In this document: piece after piece, positions 34,858 to 44,037 of the stretch
How the letters are laid out: each line of letters opens with the position of its first letter
Position numbering within the stretch: position 1 is the stretch's first letter
Assembly (NCBI GenBank): GCA_944324385.1
Contig: CALUWD010000009.1
Location: 1 to 64,000 of the forward strand
From: Candidatus Gastranaerophilales bacterium
Lineage (GTDB): Bacteria; Cyanobacteriota; Vampirovibrionia; Gastranaerophilales; Gastranaerophilaceae
Direction of reading: 5' to 3'
Length of the DNA: 64,000 nucleotides
Translations under genes and position numbers: made by a program
Notes under the pieces: generated by a model
Told to the model about the DNA's origin: nothing
Seen by the model: only the letters and a program-made list of their open reading frames with translations
Databases searched by the model: none

Positions 34858-36255
34858 ATGGCAAAAAAAGTACTCATAATAGATGATAGTGTAGAAGATA
34901 TAAATTCTATCTTAAATGTGTTTGCAAAGGCTCAAATAAATATTATGCATTCACAAGATCCATTTTCTACCATAGGTTTAATTTATAAAGAAGTTCCTGA
35001 TTTAGTGGTTTTAGATATTTTGATGCCTGAGTTGGGTGGATATGAGTTGTGCAGAATGATAAAATCTGATGAATGCGCAAAGGATATTCCTGTTGTTATC
35101 TATTCAAAACTTGATAAAAACATTGATAAATTTTGGGCATTTCGTTCCGGTGCAAATGCTTTTGTAAATAAGGGTGAAATGTCGCAGGAGTTGTTAAATA
35201 TTTGTCTTGATACTATGGAAAAGAATCCTGTTAGCTTGCAGATAAAAAGTAAGCTTTTAAATGCCAAGCAGGGAGGGCATTTGGAAGATGATTTAAAGGT
35301 TTTGTCAAAAGAAGATTTAATAAAAGATTTTAATTCAATTAAAGAAATTGAGGCTGATGCAGATATTTTATCGGTTGAAATATTTGGTAAAATCAAACGT
35401 TATTTTAAATATGACTGTGCTATGTTGAGTTTTGCAGATGATGAAAAGAGTATTATTTATTGTGATGCAGGTAATATTTCTCTTAAAAACGAAGTATTTG
35501 ATGAGGTAAGAAAAAAAACAACTGTTGCAAATCCTGAAATTAAGGTTATTTTGCAAAAAGAAAGTTTATCGGAAATATCAAGATTGGAAGACTTTTGTGT
35601 AAAGTACGAGTATGAGATAAATGTTGACTCAAAACCTATAGGATGTTTATACCTTTATGCAAAAGAAAACCTTAATTCTCTTGAACTTAAAATGGCAAGT
35701 ACAATAAAAGACCTTGTTGAACATATAATGCGTCTTAGATATTTTAAGATTTGCAATAAGGATGACAATTCTAAAGGTGCAAATCCAAGAAAATTATATA
35801 CCCAGCTTGATTTTGATAGAATTTTAAGTTATGAATGTGGCTGGCACAAAAGAAATAATGCACCGCTGTGCCTTGCTTTTATTGAAATTGAGTCTTTAGA
35901 AAATATTGAAAATAAATATGGAAAATATTACGGAGATTTATTGCTCGCAAGAATTTCCAACTTCCTAAGCGGCTGTCTTTCTGATGGTGATTTTATTTAT
36001 AGAAACGATGACAATATTTTTGCAATACTTATGACAAATTCTGATATAGGTACTGCAAATGAAAAACTTGAGTTTTTGTTATTAAAAATAAAAGACCCTC
36101 AGCGTGCCTTTATAGAGGGTGAAGAAGAAATAGCCCTAAAGGCTGCAGGGTTAATTTTGAGTCAAAAATATAAAAATCACTATGAATATGTTGATGCATT
36201 GTATGATGTTTTAGATATGGTGCGCCATTCAAAGAATGATATTTTAGTAAAGTAG
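34858..36255 (+). CDS. Response regulator with GAF-like and degenerate GGDEF domains
   Basis: 465 residues. The receiver domain (about 3-120) has IIDDS, the phosphorylated Asp53 in DLVVLDILMPELGG and a C-terminal Lys. A middle region (about 165-300) is consistent with a GAF fold. The C-terminal domain (about 312-462) follows the GGDEF pattern, but the active-site motif reads DDNIF (384-388), so diguanylate cyclase activity is not expected. It may act as a phosphorylation-controlled adaptor or c-di-GMP/GTP sensor. It is divergent from the receptor gene and 11 bases upstream of the double CheW gene. Confidence 0.85.
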   Translation: MAKKVLIIDDSVEDINSILNVFAKAQINIMHSQDPFSTIGLIYKEVPDLVVLDILMPELGGYELCRMIKSDECAKDIPVVIYSKLDKNIDKFWAFRSGANAFVNKGEMSQELLNICLDTMEKNPVSLQIKSKLLNAKQGGHLEDDLKVLSKEDLIKDFNSIKEIEADADILSVEIFGKIKRYFKYDCAMLSFADDEKSIIYCDAGNISLKNEVFDEVRKKTTVANPEIKVILQKESLSEISRLEDFCVKYEYEINVDSKPIGCLYLYAKENLNSLELKMASTIKDLVEHIMRLRYFKICNKDDNSKGANPRKLYTQLDFDRILSYECGWHKRNNAPLCLAFIEIESLENIENKYGKYYGDLLLARISNFLSGCLSDGDFIYRNDDNIFAILMTNSDIGTANEKLEFLLLKIKDPQRAFIEGEEEIALKAAGLILSQKYKNHYEYVDALYDVLDMVRHSKNDILVK

Positions 36256-36266
36256 GGTTTGAATTT

Positions 36267-37301
36267 ATGGAAAATGAGTTAATAGCTGTGGAGCAGATTC
36301 AAGGACTTGTGCCCGAGCGTCCTGAAAAGATATATACTATAGTAAGTATTGCAAATGATATATATGCTATTGATGCAAAATGTGTGCTTGAGATATTAAA
36401 ATTTGTAGAATTGTCAAGACCTGAAAGATTGCCATCACATATTGCTGGGCTTTTTGAATATGATGGAAAAATTATAAATGTTGTCGATATAAAATCAATT
36501 TTAAATATCGAGCCAAGTCCTTATGATATTAATTCAATGATAGTTATTATAAAAGCAGATGAGGACATTTTTGCCGTTATGGTAAATAAGGTCTTGGATG
36601 TAAAGCGAGTTGACAGAAATGATATGCAAGAAATACCATATTCTACAAAGCATAATTTCATTGAGCACATATATGATTATAAGGATTCCCAATGTAATAT
36701 TTTAAATATTGCATCAATTAATAATTGGATTAAGACACATCCTGATGATAGTGATACTGACAAAGGATTTGAGCTTATTCCAACAGATGCAAAATCCCTT
36801 GAAATTTTACATGAAAGAAGACTTGAATATATTGAGAAAACAAGCAAAAATCCATATTCAATAATGAGTGATAAGGATGAATTTGTCTCGTTTTTTGTTG
36901 GAGAAAATAAATATTGCATTAAGATGAACGATATAAAGGGTTTTTATAAGCTTCAAGAAATAAAAATGACAAAAGTACCATGTACTCCTGATTTTATACT
37001 TGGGCTTGTTAATATAAAAGGGGATTTTATTTGTGTAATTGATATTAAAAATTATTTTCACTCTCAAAAATTACCCTACAGTGGCTCAGGCACTATTATT
37101 GTTTTAAATTCAGACGAATTTAAAATTGGAATTTTAGCAGATGCAATTGGGGATAATATTCAAATAAAACCCGACGAGATTGTATCTCTTAAAAAGCAGG
37201 AAAATAAAAACGAGCTTATGCAATATGTAAAAGATGGCGAAATTTACCTTATAATCAACGTTCCCGAGATGCTTAATAATGATAAATTATTCATTAAGTA
37301 A
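36267..37301 (+). CDS. CheW-like adaptor with two CheW domains
   Basis: Scaffold that couples receptors to CheA. The 344 residues contain two tandem CheW domains: the first at about 20-160 (KIYTIVSIANDIYAIDAKCV, GLFEYDGKIINVVDIKSIL) and the second at about 205-340 (DEFVSFFVGENKYCIKMNDI, LGLVNIKGDFICVIDIKNYF). Single-domain CheW proteins are the norm; a fused pair may bridge neighbouring kinases or receptors in the array. It is probably co-transcribed with the preceding response regulator. The 3' end overlaps the convergent glycosyltransferase gene by 15 bases. Confidence 0.88.
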   Translation: MENELIAVEQIQGLVPERPEKIYTIVSIANDIYAIDAKCVLEILKFVELSRPERLPSHIAGLFEYDGKIINVVDIKSILNIEPSPYDINSMIVIIKADEDIFAVMVNKVLDVKRVDRNDMQEIPYSTKHNFIEHIYDYKDSQCNILNIASINNWIKTHPDDSDTDKGFELIPTDAKSLEILHERRLEYIEKTSKNPYSIMSDKDEFVSFFVGENKYCIKMNDIKGFYKLQEIKMTKVPCTPDFILGLVNIKGDFICVIDIKNYFHSQKLPYSGSGTIIVLNSDEFKIGILADAIGDNIQIKPDEIVSLKKQENKNELMQYVKDGEIYLIINVPEMLNNDKLFIK

Positions 37302-39194
37302 AAGTGTTTTTACATTTTTAATTTTTTGAATAAGTTCTTTTATAATGTATAAATTTGTGTTTTGCAATTTTGCATATGTTTGCAAGTCACTATTTGCCTT
37401 GGTTTGTTTAAGATTTTCAAAATACCTGTTTGTATTTGAGGCGCATAAAAACATTACATAGGATAAATTATAATATTTTTCAACAATTTCATTTAATACT
37501 AAAATAATTTTTTGCTGATTTTTTTCAATTGTTTTATTTTGAACTTTTCTCCTTGAAAATTCTTTTATAATCTCGTTTTGCAAGTTTTCAAGTGAGGCTG
37601 TTTTTTCTTGCAGTTCAGTATATACTTTTATCATTTCTTGTTTTATTTTAATTATTTTAGATTGGTCATATTGCGGAATTTGACAAGGGATTTGCACCTT
37701 TTGTACTTTATCTGTTTTAAGCATAACTTGCTCTAATGCTAAGTTTTTAAATCCGTTAATCTGCGCACCGCCTGTTGAAGAATTTATTAAATCTAAGTTT
37801 TGGTTATTTTTTGCAAATTCTTCAAAGTATTTTATAAAAATAGCGTAACATGCTTGTGTTGGGAGCATTTTCCCGTCTTGACCAATTACTGAATAAATTG
37901 TTGAATTTAGCCTGTTAATGTAATTTTTTGCAAAATAATCAGCATATTTGCCATCTAAATATTTTTTAGCGAGCAGTTTCTTTTTATACTGTTCGTAGTC
38001 TTTTGCTCTAATTTCATATTTATTTAATTCTGGATTAAAAATACACTCTAAATCTTCATAAACACTACCTCTTGCGTAACATTGCCCATCCTTAAAGGCT
38101 AAATCTTGTCCACAGAGGATGATTTTTTTGAACCCCATAATTTCTGCACTTGAAAGTGCGCAGTATGAAACTGTTCCTATTGCTTTATTGTTTGAAATGT
38201 CAATATTTAGCGTATTTGCCAGATAGTCGTTTAAAAAGTTTTCTTTTGAGAAAAATAAAAATCTGTTTTTAACTTTTAAATCCCACAAGTATGAGCTTGA
38301 ATAAGGCTCAAAAATTAGATTTGTTTCACTTAAATCAATGTCATTAATTTGCGTGCTTGTATCAAGAGCCTCAACAATGCACAAAAAATCAGGTATTATG
38401 CCATTTTTTTCTAAAAGTTTTAGGGCGGGCCCTACTGCAAATAAAATAAAATTATCGCGGTATTTTTTTATTGTTTCAATATTGTCTTTTAAAGATGGAC
38501 CTGCAGATGCAATTAGCGCGCAAGAGTCTTTATATAAGTCTTTAAGTGAAGAAACAAGCGGTGTTTTTGTAATTTTTTCAAGGTTTTGAAGGGTATTAAA
38601 CGTTGCAAACGGTGCAATTTTATTTATTGTGTTTGTATTAGCCTGCTTTTCGCCTCTTTTTCTCTCGATAAAACCTGCAAAAGTATATATGTCATTTTTG
38701 TAAATATTAAAGTAAGAGCTTAAGAACGAAATTGTAATTTTTGTTTCTCTATCAGCAATAATATCAATAATCTTTAAAAGTTTTTCCCTGCCATTTGTTA
38801 TAAATACATTGTTTTTGCTTAAATTTTCGCTAAACTCTAAAATCTCAAAAACTATTCTTAAAAGCTCGATGTTTGGTTCATAAATTATAATTGTGCCACT
38901 TGCTCTTGTGATGAATTCATCTGCTAAATATCCAAGCCCCAAGCCATAAATGACTCTTATTGTGTTTTTATTATCAAGTTCTTCAATTTTATCAACAATT
39001 TTTTGCGCTTCAGCTTTTGCGCTTTCAATGCTGTGTAAGGGTATTGAGTTAAATAAAAGGTTATACTCTTGATTTTTATTTTGCACTAATTCAAATGTTG
39101 ATTTTATGTCATTTATTCTTAAAATTTCATCAGCAAGATTTTTGTCATATCTTTTTATGGCATTAAGATTTGCGTTTAATACTTTATTTTCCAT
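37287..39194 (-). CDS. Maf-family motility accessory glycosyltransferase (DUF115)
   Basis: 635 residues matching the motility-associated factor family, which transfers pseudaminic or legionaminic acid to flagellin. It has an N-terminal domain with IRVIYGLGLGYLADEFI and IIIYEPNIELLRIVFEI. The central MAF_flag10/DUF115 domain contains CALIASAGPSLKDNIETIKK, PDFLCIVEALDTSTQI and KIILCGQDLAFKDGQCYARG. A helical C-terminus follows. These are diagnostic family segments. No sugar-biosynthesis or flagellin genes are nearby. There is no clear ribosome binding site before ATG 39194. Confidence 0.88.
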   Translation of the reverse strand: MENKVLNANLNAIKRYDKNLADEILRINDIKSTFELVQNKNQEYNLLFNSIPLHSIESAKAEAQKIVDKIEELDNKNTIRVIYGLGLGYLADEFITRASGTIIIYEPNIELLRIVFEILEFSENLSKNNVFITNGREKLLKIIDIIADRETKITISFLSSYFNIYKNDIYTFAGFIERKRGEKQANTNTINKIAPFATFNTLQNLEKITKTPLVSSLKDLYKDSCALIASAGPSLKDNIETIKKYRDNFILFAVGPALKLLEKNGIIPDFLCIVEALDTSTQINDIDLSETNLIFEPYSSSYLWDLKVKNRFLFFSKENFLNDYLANTLNIDISNNKAIGTVSYCALSSAEIMGFKKIILCGQDLAFKDGQCYARGSVYEDLECIFNPELNKYEIRAKDYEQYKKKLLAKKYLDGKYADYFAKNYINRLNSTIYSVIGQDGKMLPTQACYAIFIKYFEEFAKNNQNLDLINSSTGGAQINGFKNLALEQVMLKTDKVQKVQIPCQIPQYDQSKIIKIKQEMIKVYTELQEKTASLENLQNEIIKEFSRRKVQNKTIEKNQQKIILVLNEIVEKYYNLSYVMFLCASNTNRYFENLKQTKANSDLQTYAKLQNTNLYIIKELIQKIKNVKTLLLNE

Positions 39195-39224
39195 AATTGT
39201 TATGTTAACATTAAGAAGGTATTT

Positions 39225-39839
39225 ATGGCAAACTTCATCGGATTTAAAAAAATATTTTTGTTTGCAGTTCTTTTTTGTTCTGTAGTGTTTTTTACTCCCC
39301 TAAATTCATCTTTAGCCCAAGAAACAACACAACAGAACGAAAATGAAAAATATGCAAAAATTTATGAAGAATTGCCCGAGCCTGACTTTAGTTACATATT
39401 TAATCTTGACCCGTATCAAACAGAAGAATACCGCAAGTATATGTATGCGCCTTATCCTTTATTTAGAACGGCAATAAGGTTTGTGTTTAAAAGCACTGTA
39501 ATAGAACCGGGCTATTACCTTTTAACTCCAAGGGAAAAAGACGGCAAATGGTATGTGCTTTTTAAGACTAACGGAAAAGTGCAATATATTGTCCCTGTTT
39601 ATGAAAAAGACCTTGTAGAGCCTGCATTCTATAAAAGGTATGTACCAGAGCGCAAGCTTACCCTGTGGCAGAGTATTTGCCAAAAAACAACAAATACCAT
39701 GGGTAGGCTTTTTTCAAAGCAAACACAAAGAAAACCTGCGCCAAAATCGTATATTGATGTAAATGAATTAGGTACAGATTACTGGCAAGTAATACTTTAT
39801 TATGGTGAAAGTAAATATTATATGATTTTTATGAGATAA
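39225..39839 (+). CDS. Secreted hypothetical protein
   Basis: 204 residues with a typical signal peptide (about 8-31, hydrophobic core IFLFAVLFCSVVFF, cleavage near SSLAQ). The mature part has aromatic, charged segments (PDFSYIFNLDPYQTEEYRKY, PGYYLLTPREKDGKWYVLFK) and ends YYMIFMR. I do not recognise a family. AGAAGG precedes ATG 39225. It lies 32 bases upstream of another exported protein, so the two may function together at the cell surface. Confidence 0.75.
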   Translation: MANFIGFKKIFLFAVLFCSVVFFTPLNSSLAQETTQQNENEKYAKIYEELPEPDFSYIFNLDPYQTEEYRKYMYAPYPLFRTAIRFVFKSTVIEPGYYLLTPREKDGKWYVLFKTNGKVQYIVPVYEKDLVEPAFYKRYVPERKLTLWQSICQKTTNTMGRLFSKQTQRKPAPKSYIDVNELGTDYWQVILYYGESKYYMIFMR

Positions 39840-39871
39840 TAAAACAAACCCCTTAAGATAGAGGAAAAAAG

Positions 39872-40834
39872 ATGAAAAAATTATTTGCAACTTTAATGAT
39901 TTTAACTATGCTGAATTCAAATGCATGGGCGTTTTCACTTTTTAAAAAGGAAAAAACCCAAAATAAAAGTAATATTATAGAGAAGCTTAGCAAAAATAAA
40001 AGTGATGAGGCTCAAATAAGAGATATTTTGAGAAATTTAACAAAATATTCAAATGAGCATGACGTAGAAAAAATAATCAGCCTGTATGATAAAAGCTACA
40101 GAAGTTTTGATGGTTTTGAATATGATACTTTTAAAAAAATGCTGCAAGAAACATTCAAAGCATATGATGACATAAGCTACAAAAGTGATATCGAAAGTAT
40201 TAACTTGTATGGAGATAAAGCGGTTGCCAATCTTATAGACAGGACAAAAGCAACCCTTGTGAGTAAAAAAGCACAAGAAAAATTTAAAGAAATGTCTGAC
40301 CCTGAGCTAAACTCAGGCTTACTTGAAGGTGAGTGCAATTATTCAATTTATCTTCAAAAAATTAATAACGAGTGGAAAATCATTGGTGACAATGTAATAT
40401 CTGAAGTAACATCTGTTAAATATGGAAGTGCAAAAGATTATCCAATGGAGTTTTTGGCACCACTTTCTACTCCAAAAGACGAGGAGTACTGTTTAACTTT
40501 AAAAATGCCTGTTGAAAAAGGTGTAAAAGTTGTTGCAGCACTGGGCAAGGAAGAAATTTTATACCCTAGTGTAGAGCCTGAAGATATTTTTAGAAAATTG
40601 CCTAAAGATGGTATTTTAGAGCGTATTGTGCGTGCAAATAAAAATGGTTATAATGAGTATGCAATGGCGTCTGTCGGTATTACAAAAATTAGCGCAGCGC
40701 CTGATTTAAGCTTATTTGAAATTAAAATGACAGGTCTTGCATTTTTAATGCAAAGAGTAAATGTATATACAAAGTTAAATCCAACAAGGGAAGATGATAA
40801 AAATAAAAAAGAAGAGTCTGAAAATAAAGGATAA
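39872..40834 (+). CDS. Exported protein with NTF2/SnoaL-like domain
   Basis: 320 residues. A short signal peptide (about 1-20, KLFATLMILTMLNSNAWA) precedes a basic linker. Residues about 48-180 resemble the NTF2-like fold of SnoaL/DUF4440 proteins (IRDILRNLTKYSNEHDVEKI, ISLYDKSYRSFDGFEYDTFK, NNEWKIIGD). The C-terminal part (about 185-305) has no match I know. GAGGAAAAAAG precedes the ATG. Its last 41 bases overlap the lspA start. Confidence 0.7.
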   Translation: MKKLFATLMILTMLNSNAWAFSLFKKEKTQNKSNIIEKLSKNKSDEAQIRDILRNLTKYSNEHDVEKIISLYDKSYRSFDGFEYDTFKKMLQETFKAYDDISYKSDIESINLYGDKAVANLIDRTKATLVSKKAQEKFKEMSDPELNSGLLEGECNYSIYLQKINNEWKIIGDNVISEVTSVKYGSAKDYPMEFLAPLSTPKDEEYCLTLKMPVEKGVKVVAALGKEEILYPSVEPEDIFRKLPKDGILERIVRANKNGYNEYAMASVGITKISAAPDLSLFEIKMTGLAFLMQRVNVYTKLNPTREDDKNKKEESENKG

Positions 40835-41318
40835 AAGAGCTTTTTTCTTTTATATAATTGCAACTTTTATGCTTTGGCAATTAGGTGCTACAATCCGCGA
40901 TTTGTGTGTTGATACATTTGCGCAAATTAGTACTCAGGGCAGTGCAATTTTGTCATTTGTTTATGCTAAAAATACAGGCGGTGCTTTTTCATTGTTTGAG
41001 GGACATCCTTATTTGTTGGCGCTTTTTGCCGTTCTTGTATTAGGCGCGCTTGTTGCTTATGTTTATAAAAGAGTTATTTTTAATGACAAATTTAAAATTT
41101 TGGCGCTTGTTTTGTTTAGTGCAGGGATTTTGGGAAATCTTTACGAGAGAATAACGCTTGGCTATGTTGTCGATTATGTAAAGCTTAACTTTGTAAATTT
41201 TGCGGTTTTTAATGTCTTTGATGTTATGATTTGCGCCTCTGTTTTTATTTTTATTCTTATGGTTTTGTATGAAGATATAATTTTAATTTGCAATAAAAAT
41301 GGAAAAAATAAATCTTAA
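40794..41318 (+). CDS. lspA: Lipoprotein signal peptidase (signal peptidase II)
   Basis: Membrane aspartyl protease that removes signal peptides from lipoprotein precursors. The 174 residues have four membrane helices. Signature segments are KNTGGAFSLFEGH, AGILGNLYERI and the two catalytic Asp residues in GYVVDYVKL and FNVFDVMI. ATG 40794 lies within the previous gene; AAGGGAAG precedes it, and no better start precedes helix 1. The 3' end overlaps the pseudouridine synthase gene, forming a tight lspA-rluD pair as in many bacteria. Confidence 0.92.
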   Translation: MIKIKKKSLKIKDKRAFFFYIIATFMLWQLGATIRDLCVDTFAQISTQGSAILSFVYAKNTGGAFSLFEGHPYLLALFAVLVLGALVAYVYKRVIFNDKFKILALVLFSAGILGNLYERITLGYVVDYVKLNFVNFAVFNVFDVMICASVFIFILMVLYEDIILICNKNGKNKS

Positions 41319-42246
41319 TTTTGAAAATAAAAATCAAAGACTCGATGTTTTTTTGTCTGCTTTTTTAAATTTAAGCAGAAAAGTTGTTGCACAAGCAATC
41401 GAAAACGGGCTTATTTTTGTAAATGGAGTGCAAAAAAAATCGTCATACAAAATAAAAGGCGATGAGATTATTGAATATGACCCTGAAATGTTTAAAGAAA
41501 AAGAAGTTGCAATTGAGCCTCAGGATATAAAACTTGATATTAAATATGAAGACGATTATTTAATTGTTTTAAATAAGCCAAAAAATATGCTAACTCATCC
41601 AAGTGCATATGAAACCAAAAATACTTTAGTTAATGCGCTTTTATACCATTGTGGAGATAATCTTTCAAATAAAAACGAGCCCTTTAGACGTGGTATTGTG
41701 CACAGGCTAGATAAAAATACAGCTGGACTTATGCTTGCGGCAAAAACTGATGAGGCTGCAAGGTCTTTGCAAGAACAAATAAGAACAAAAAGTGCTATAA
41801 GGAAATATTTGGCAATTGCCCTTGGGGATTTTGAACAAGACAGTGGTGTTATTGATAAACCGCTAAAGCATTATATGTCTGATACTGTTAAAATGCAGGT
41901 AAGTGATACTGATGGCGCAAAAGAGGCAATAACTTATTATAAAGTTTTAGAAAAATTTCAGGGTGCAGCTCTTGTTGAGTTGGAGCTTAAAACAGGCAGA
42001 ACTCATCAAATTCGAGCGCATCTGTCATCTATTAATCATCCTGTTTTTGGTGATAGTCTATATGGCGCTAAGGGTTGTACTATTGAAAAATATAGAGGAA
42101 TTAAAACAAACGAACAAGTTCTAGAGTCTTATTACCTTCGCTTTACACATCCTGTAAATAATGAGATAATGACTTTTGAGCTTGAACCAAAGGATTGGGA
42201 TGCTGATTTAGTCAAAGTTTTAAAAATAATGAGGGGACAAAAATGA
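41299..42246 (+). CDS. rluD: Pseudouridine synthase, RluA/RluD family
   Basis: Isomerises uridine to pseudouridine in RNA, probably 23S rRNA. The 315 residues have an N-terminal S4 RNA-binding domain (about 8-70, RLDVFLSAFLNLSRKVVAQA) and the catalytic domain. The catalytic Asp lies in GIVHRLDKNTAGLMLAAKT, and LKTGRTHQIRAHLSSINHPV and FGDSLYG follow. RluD is the most common assignment for this architecture, but RNA-site specificity cannot be read from sequence. The start is inside lspA and the end overlaps the next gene (ATGA). Confidence 0.88.
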   Translation: MEKINLNFENKNQRLDVFLSAFLNLSRKVVAQAIENGLIFVNGVQKKSSYKIKGDEIIEYDPEMFKEKEVAIEPQDIKLDIKYEDDYLIVLNKPKNMLTHPSAYETKNTLVNALLYHCGDNLSNKNEPFRRGIVHRLDKNTAGLMLAAKTDEAARSLQEQIRTKSAIRKYLAIALGDFEQDSGVIDKPLKHYMSDTVKMQVSDTDGAKEAITYYKVLEKFQGAALVELELKTGRTHQIRAHLSSINHPVFGDSLYGAKGCTIEKYRGIKTNEQVLESYYLRFTHPVNNEIMTFELEPKDWDADLVKVLKIMRGQK

Positions 42247-42578
42247 AAAATCTAGGTTTATTTTTAGCTTTTATATTAACCGCAGGCTTTGTTTACGTTT
42301 TTGGGTACAACAACCCTGTAATACCTGTTAGTTTTGGTGATTATCATTATAATGTTGATTTATTTATTTATGCTCTTTTTGCTTTTATATTTGGCATTTC
42401 AACAGGTGCATTGCTAATGTTAAGGGGCTTTTTTGATGTTTCTGATAATTATAAAAAATTAAAAAGACAGTATGAAAAAACATCAGTTGGCGCAGATGAT
42501 TCAGACTTGAAAATAAGAACTCTTGAAAATAAAATTCAAACTCTTGAAGAAGCTCTTAAAAAAGCTCTTGAAAAGTAG
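42243..42578 (+). CDS. Small LapA-like membrane protein
   Basis: 111 residues with two membrane helices (about 3-21 and 40-62), a short basic stretch, and a C-terminal coiled coil (about 64-110), the layout of LapA / DUF1049 proteins involved in envelope assembly. Similarity is mainly architectural. The ATG overlaps the rluD stop (ATGA), so it is translationally coupled. It ends two bases before the convergent trkH stop. Confidence 0.6.
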   Translation: MKNLGLFLAFILTAGFVYVFGYNNPVIPVSFGDYHYNVDLFIYALFAFIFGISTGALLMLRGFFDVSDNYKKLKRQYEKTSVGADDSDLKIRTLENKIQTLEEALKKALEK

Positions 42579-42579
42579 T

Positions 42580-44037
42580 TTAATTTTTTGTCCATAAGTC
42601 TTTGTGCAAAAGGGCTAAAAATGGTATTAATTCAAGCCTTCCAATTAGCATATTAAAAATAAATATCCATTTTGTTGACAATGTTAAGCAATCAAAACTT
42701 GCCATAGGGCCAATTTTTGCACTCAGCCCCGGGCCGATGTTACCCAAAGTTGTAATTGCGCCTGATAATGCAGTTGCCGGACTTTTTTCAAGAAGCGCTG
42801 TGACAAATGCGCTGAGTGCGAAAATAAAAAAGTAAAATATACAAAAAGCCATTATTTGCGATCCTGTATCGTCAGAAATAGGCTTGCCTTCAAGCCTTAT
42901 AGGATAAACTGCATTCGGGTGAATGATTTTTGCAACTTCTCTTTTTATGTATTTGAAAAGGTAAATCCATCTTGCAATTTTTAAGCCTCCTGCGGTAGAA
43001 GCCGCACAGGCACTTGCAAACATTGCCGCAAAAAGCATAATTTTGGCATCGGCGCCCCATTTTATAAAATCAACGGAGGCAAATCCTGTTGATGTTATAA
43101 GGCTTATAACCTGAAAAGAGCTGTCAATAAGGCTTTTTAAAAAACTGCCTTTGTGTGCGCTCCACAGAAAAAAAGCAATTGATAAACTGAAAAATACTGT
43201 TATACCAAGATAAGTTAAAAATTCTTCACTTTTTAAAAACGAGCCCCATTTTCTCTGTATAAAAACTTTGTAGAGTAAAATAAAGTTTGCACCGGATAAA
43301 AACATAAAAATTCCCGTAATAATAACGGCAGCTTGATTATTATACCCCATAAGACTTTGCGCATTCGGCGAAAGCCCGCCTGTTGAAACAGTTGAGAGCG
43401 TTGTGCAGAGCGAATTATAAAAATCCATACCGCAAAGCTTCAGCAAAATAAGTTGAACAATCGTAAGTCCTAAGTATATCCCCCACAGCCAGCTTGCCGT
43501 GTGGCGGATGCGCGGAGTTACTTTTTCCTCCACAGGCCCCGGGGATTCCGCGGAGAACATCTGTCTGCCTGCAACAGAGAACTTTGGCAAAACCGCGATA
43601 AATAAAACAACAATCCCCATCCCGCCGAACCATTGAGTCATAGCGCGGTAGAAAAACAGTGTTTTAGGGTAAATTGTATAATCGTTTATAACGGTTGCTC
43701 CGGTTGTTGTAATTCCTGAAACCGATTCAAATATGGCGTTTGTAATGTTAAAATCATAAAAAAGATAAGGAATTGCGCACACAAGCGAAAAGAAAACCCA
43801 GGAAAAAAACACTCCGGATAATGCTTCAGGCTTTTTTACACTGTCTATATCTTTTTCTGACACATGTGCTAATGTGAATAAAAAACCTAATAATATTGAA
43901 ATAAAGGACGCACATACAAAAGGTAAAACATGGTCCAATTCTTTATAAGCCAGTGCAAAAAGGATGGGTAATAAAAGTACAACGCCTATATATCTTAGAT
44001 TTGAACCTATTATATTTGATACAATGTTATATCTCAT
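42580..44037 (-). CDS. trkH: Trk-type potassium uptake channel TrkH
   Basis: Potassium-translocating membrane subunit of the Trk/Ktr family. The 485 residues contain about ten hydrophobic segments and the four selectivity-filter loops: GITTTGAT, STVSTGGLS, ITSTGFAS and TTLGNIGPG. Its ATG overlaps the trkA stop by one base (TAATG), so channel and regulator are made together. Confidence 0.93.
   Translation of the reverse strand: MRYNIVSNIIGSNLRYIGVVLLLPILFALAYKELDHVLPFVCASFISILLGFLFTLAHVSEKDIDSVKKPEALSGVFFSWVFFSLVCAIPYLFYDFNITNAIFESVSGITTTGATVINDYTIYPKTLFFYRAMTQWFGGMGIVVLFIAVLPKFSVAGRQMFSAESPGPVEEKVTPRIRHTASWLWGIYLGLTIVQLILLKLCGMDFYNSLCTTLSTVSTGGLSPNAQSLMGYNNQAAVIITGIFMFLSGANFILLYKVFIQRKWGSFLKSEEFLTYLGITVFFSLSIAFFLWSAHKGSFLKSLIDSSFQVISLITSTGFASVDFIKWGADAKIMLFAAMFASACAASTAGGLKIARWIYLFKYIKREVAKIIHPNAVYPIRLEGKPISDDTGSQIMAFCIFYFFIFALSAFVTALLEKSPATALSGAITTLGNIGPGLSAKIGPMASFDCLTLSTKWIFIFNMLIGRLELIPFLALLHKDLWTKN

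Noticed and set aside
43320-43640. Possible horizontally acquired GC-richer patch inside trkH
   Set aside because: The frame is continuous with the rest of trkH and covers conserved filter segments; local composition alone is not enough.
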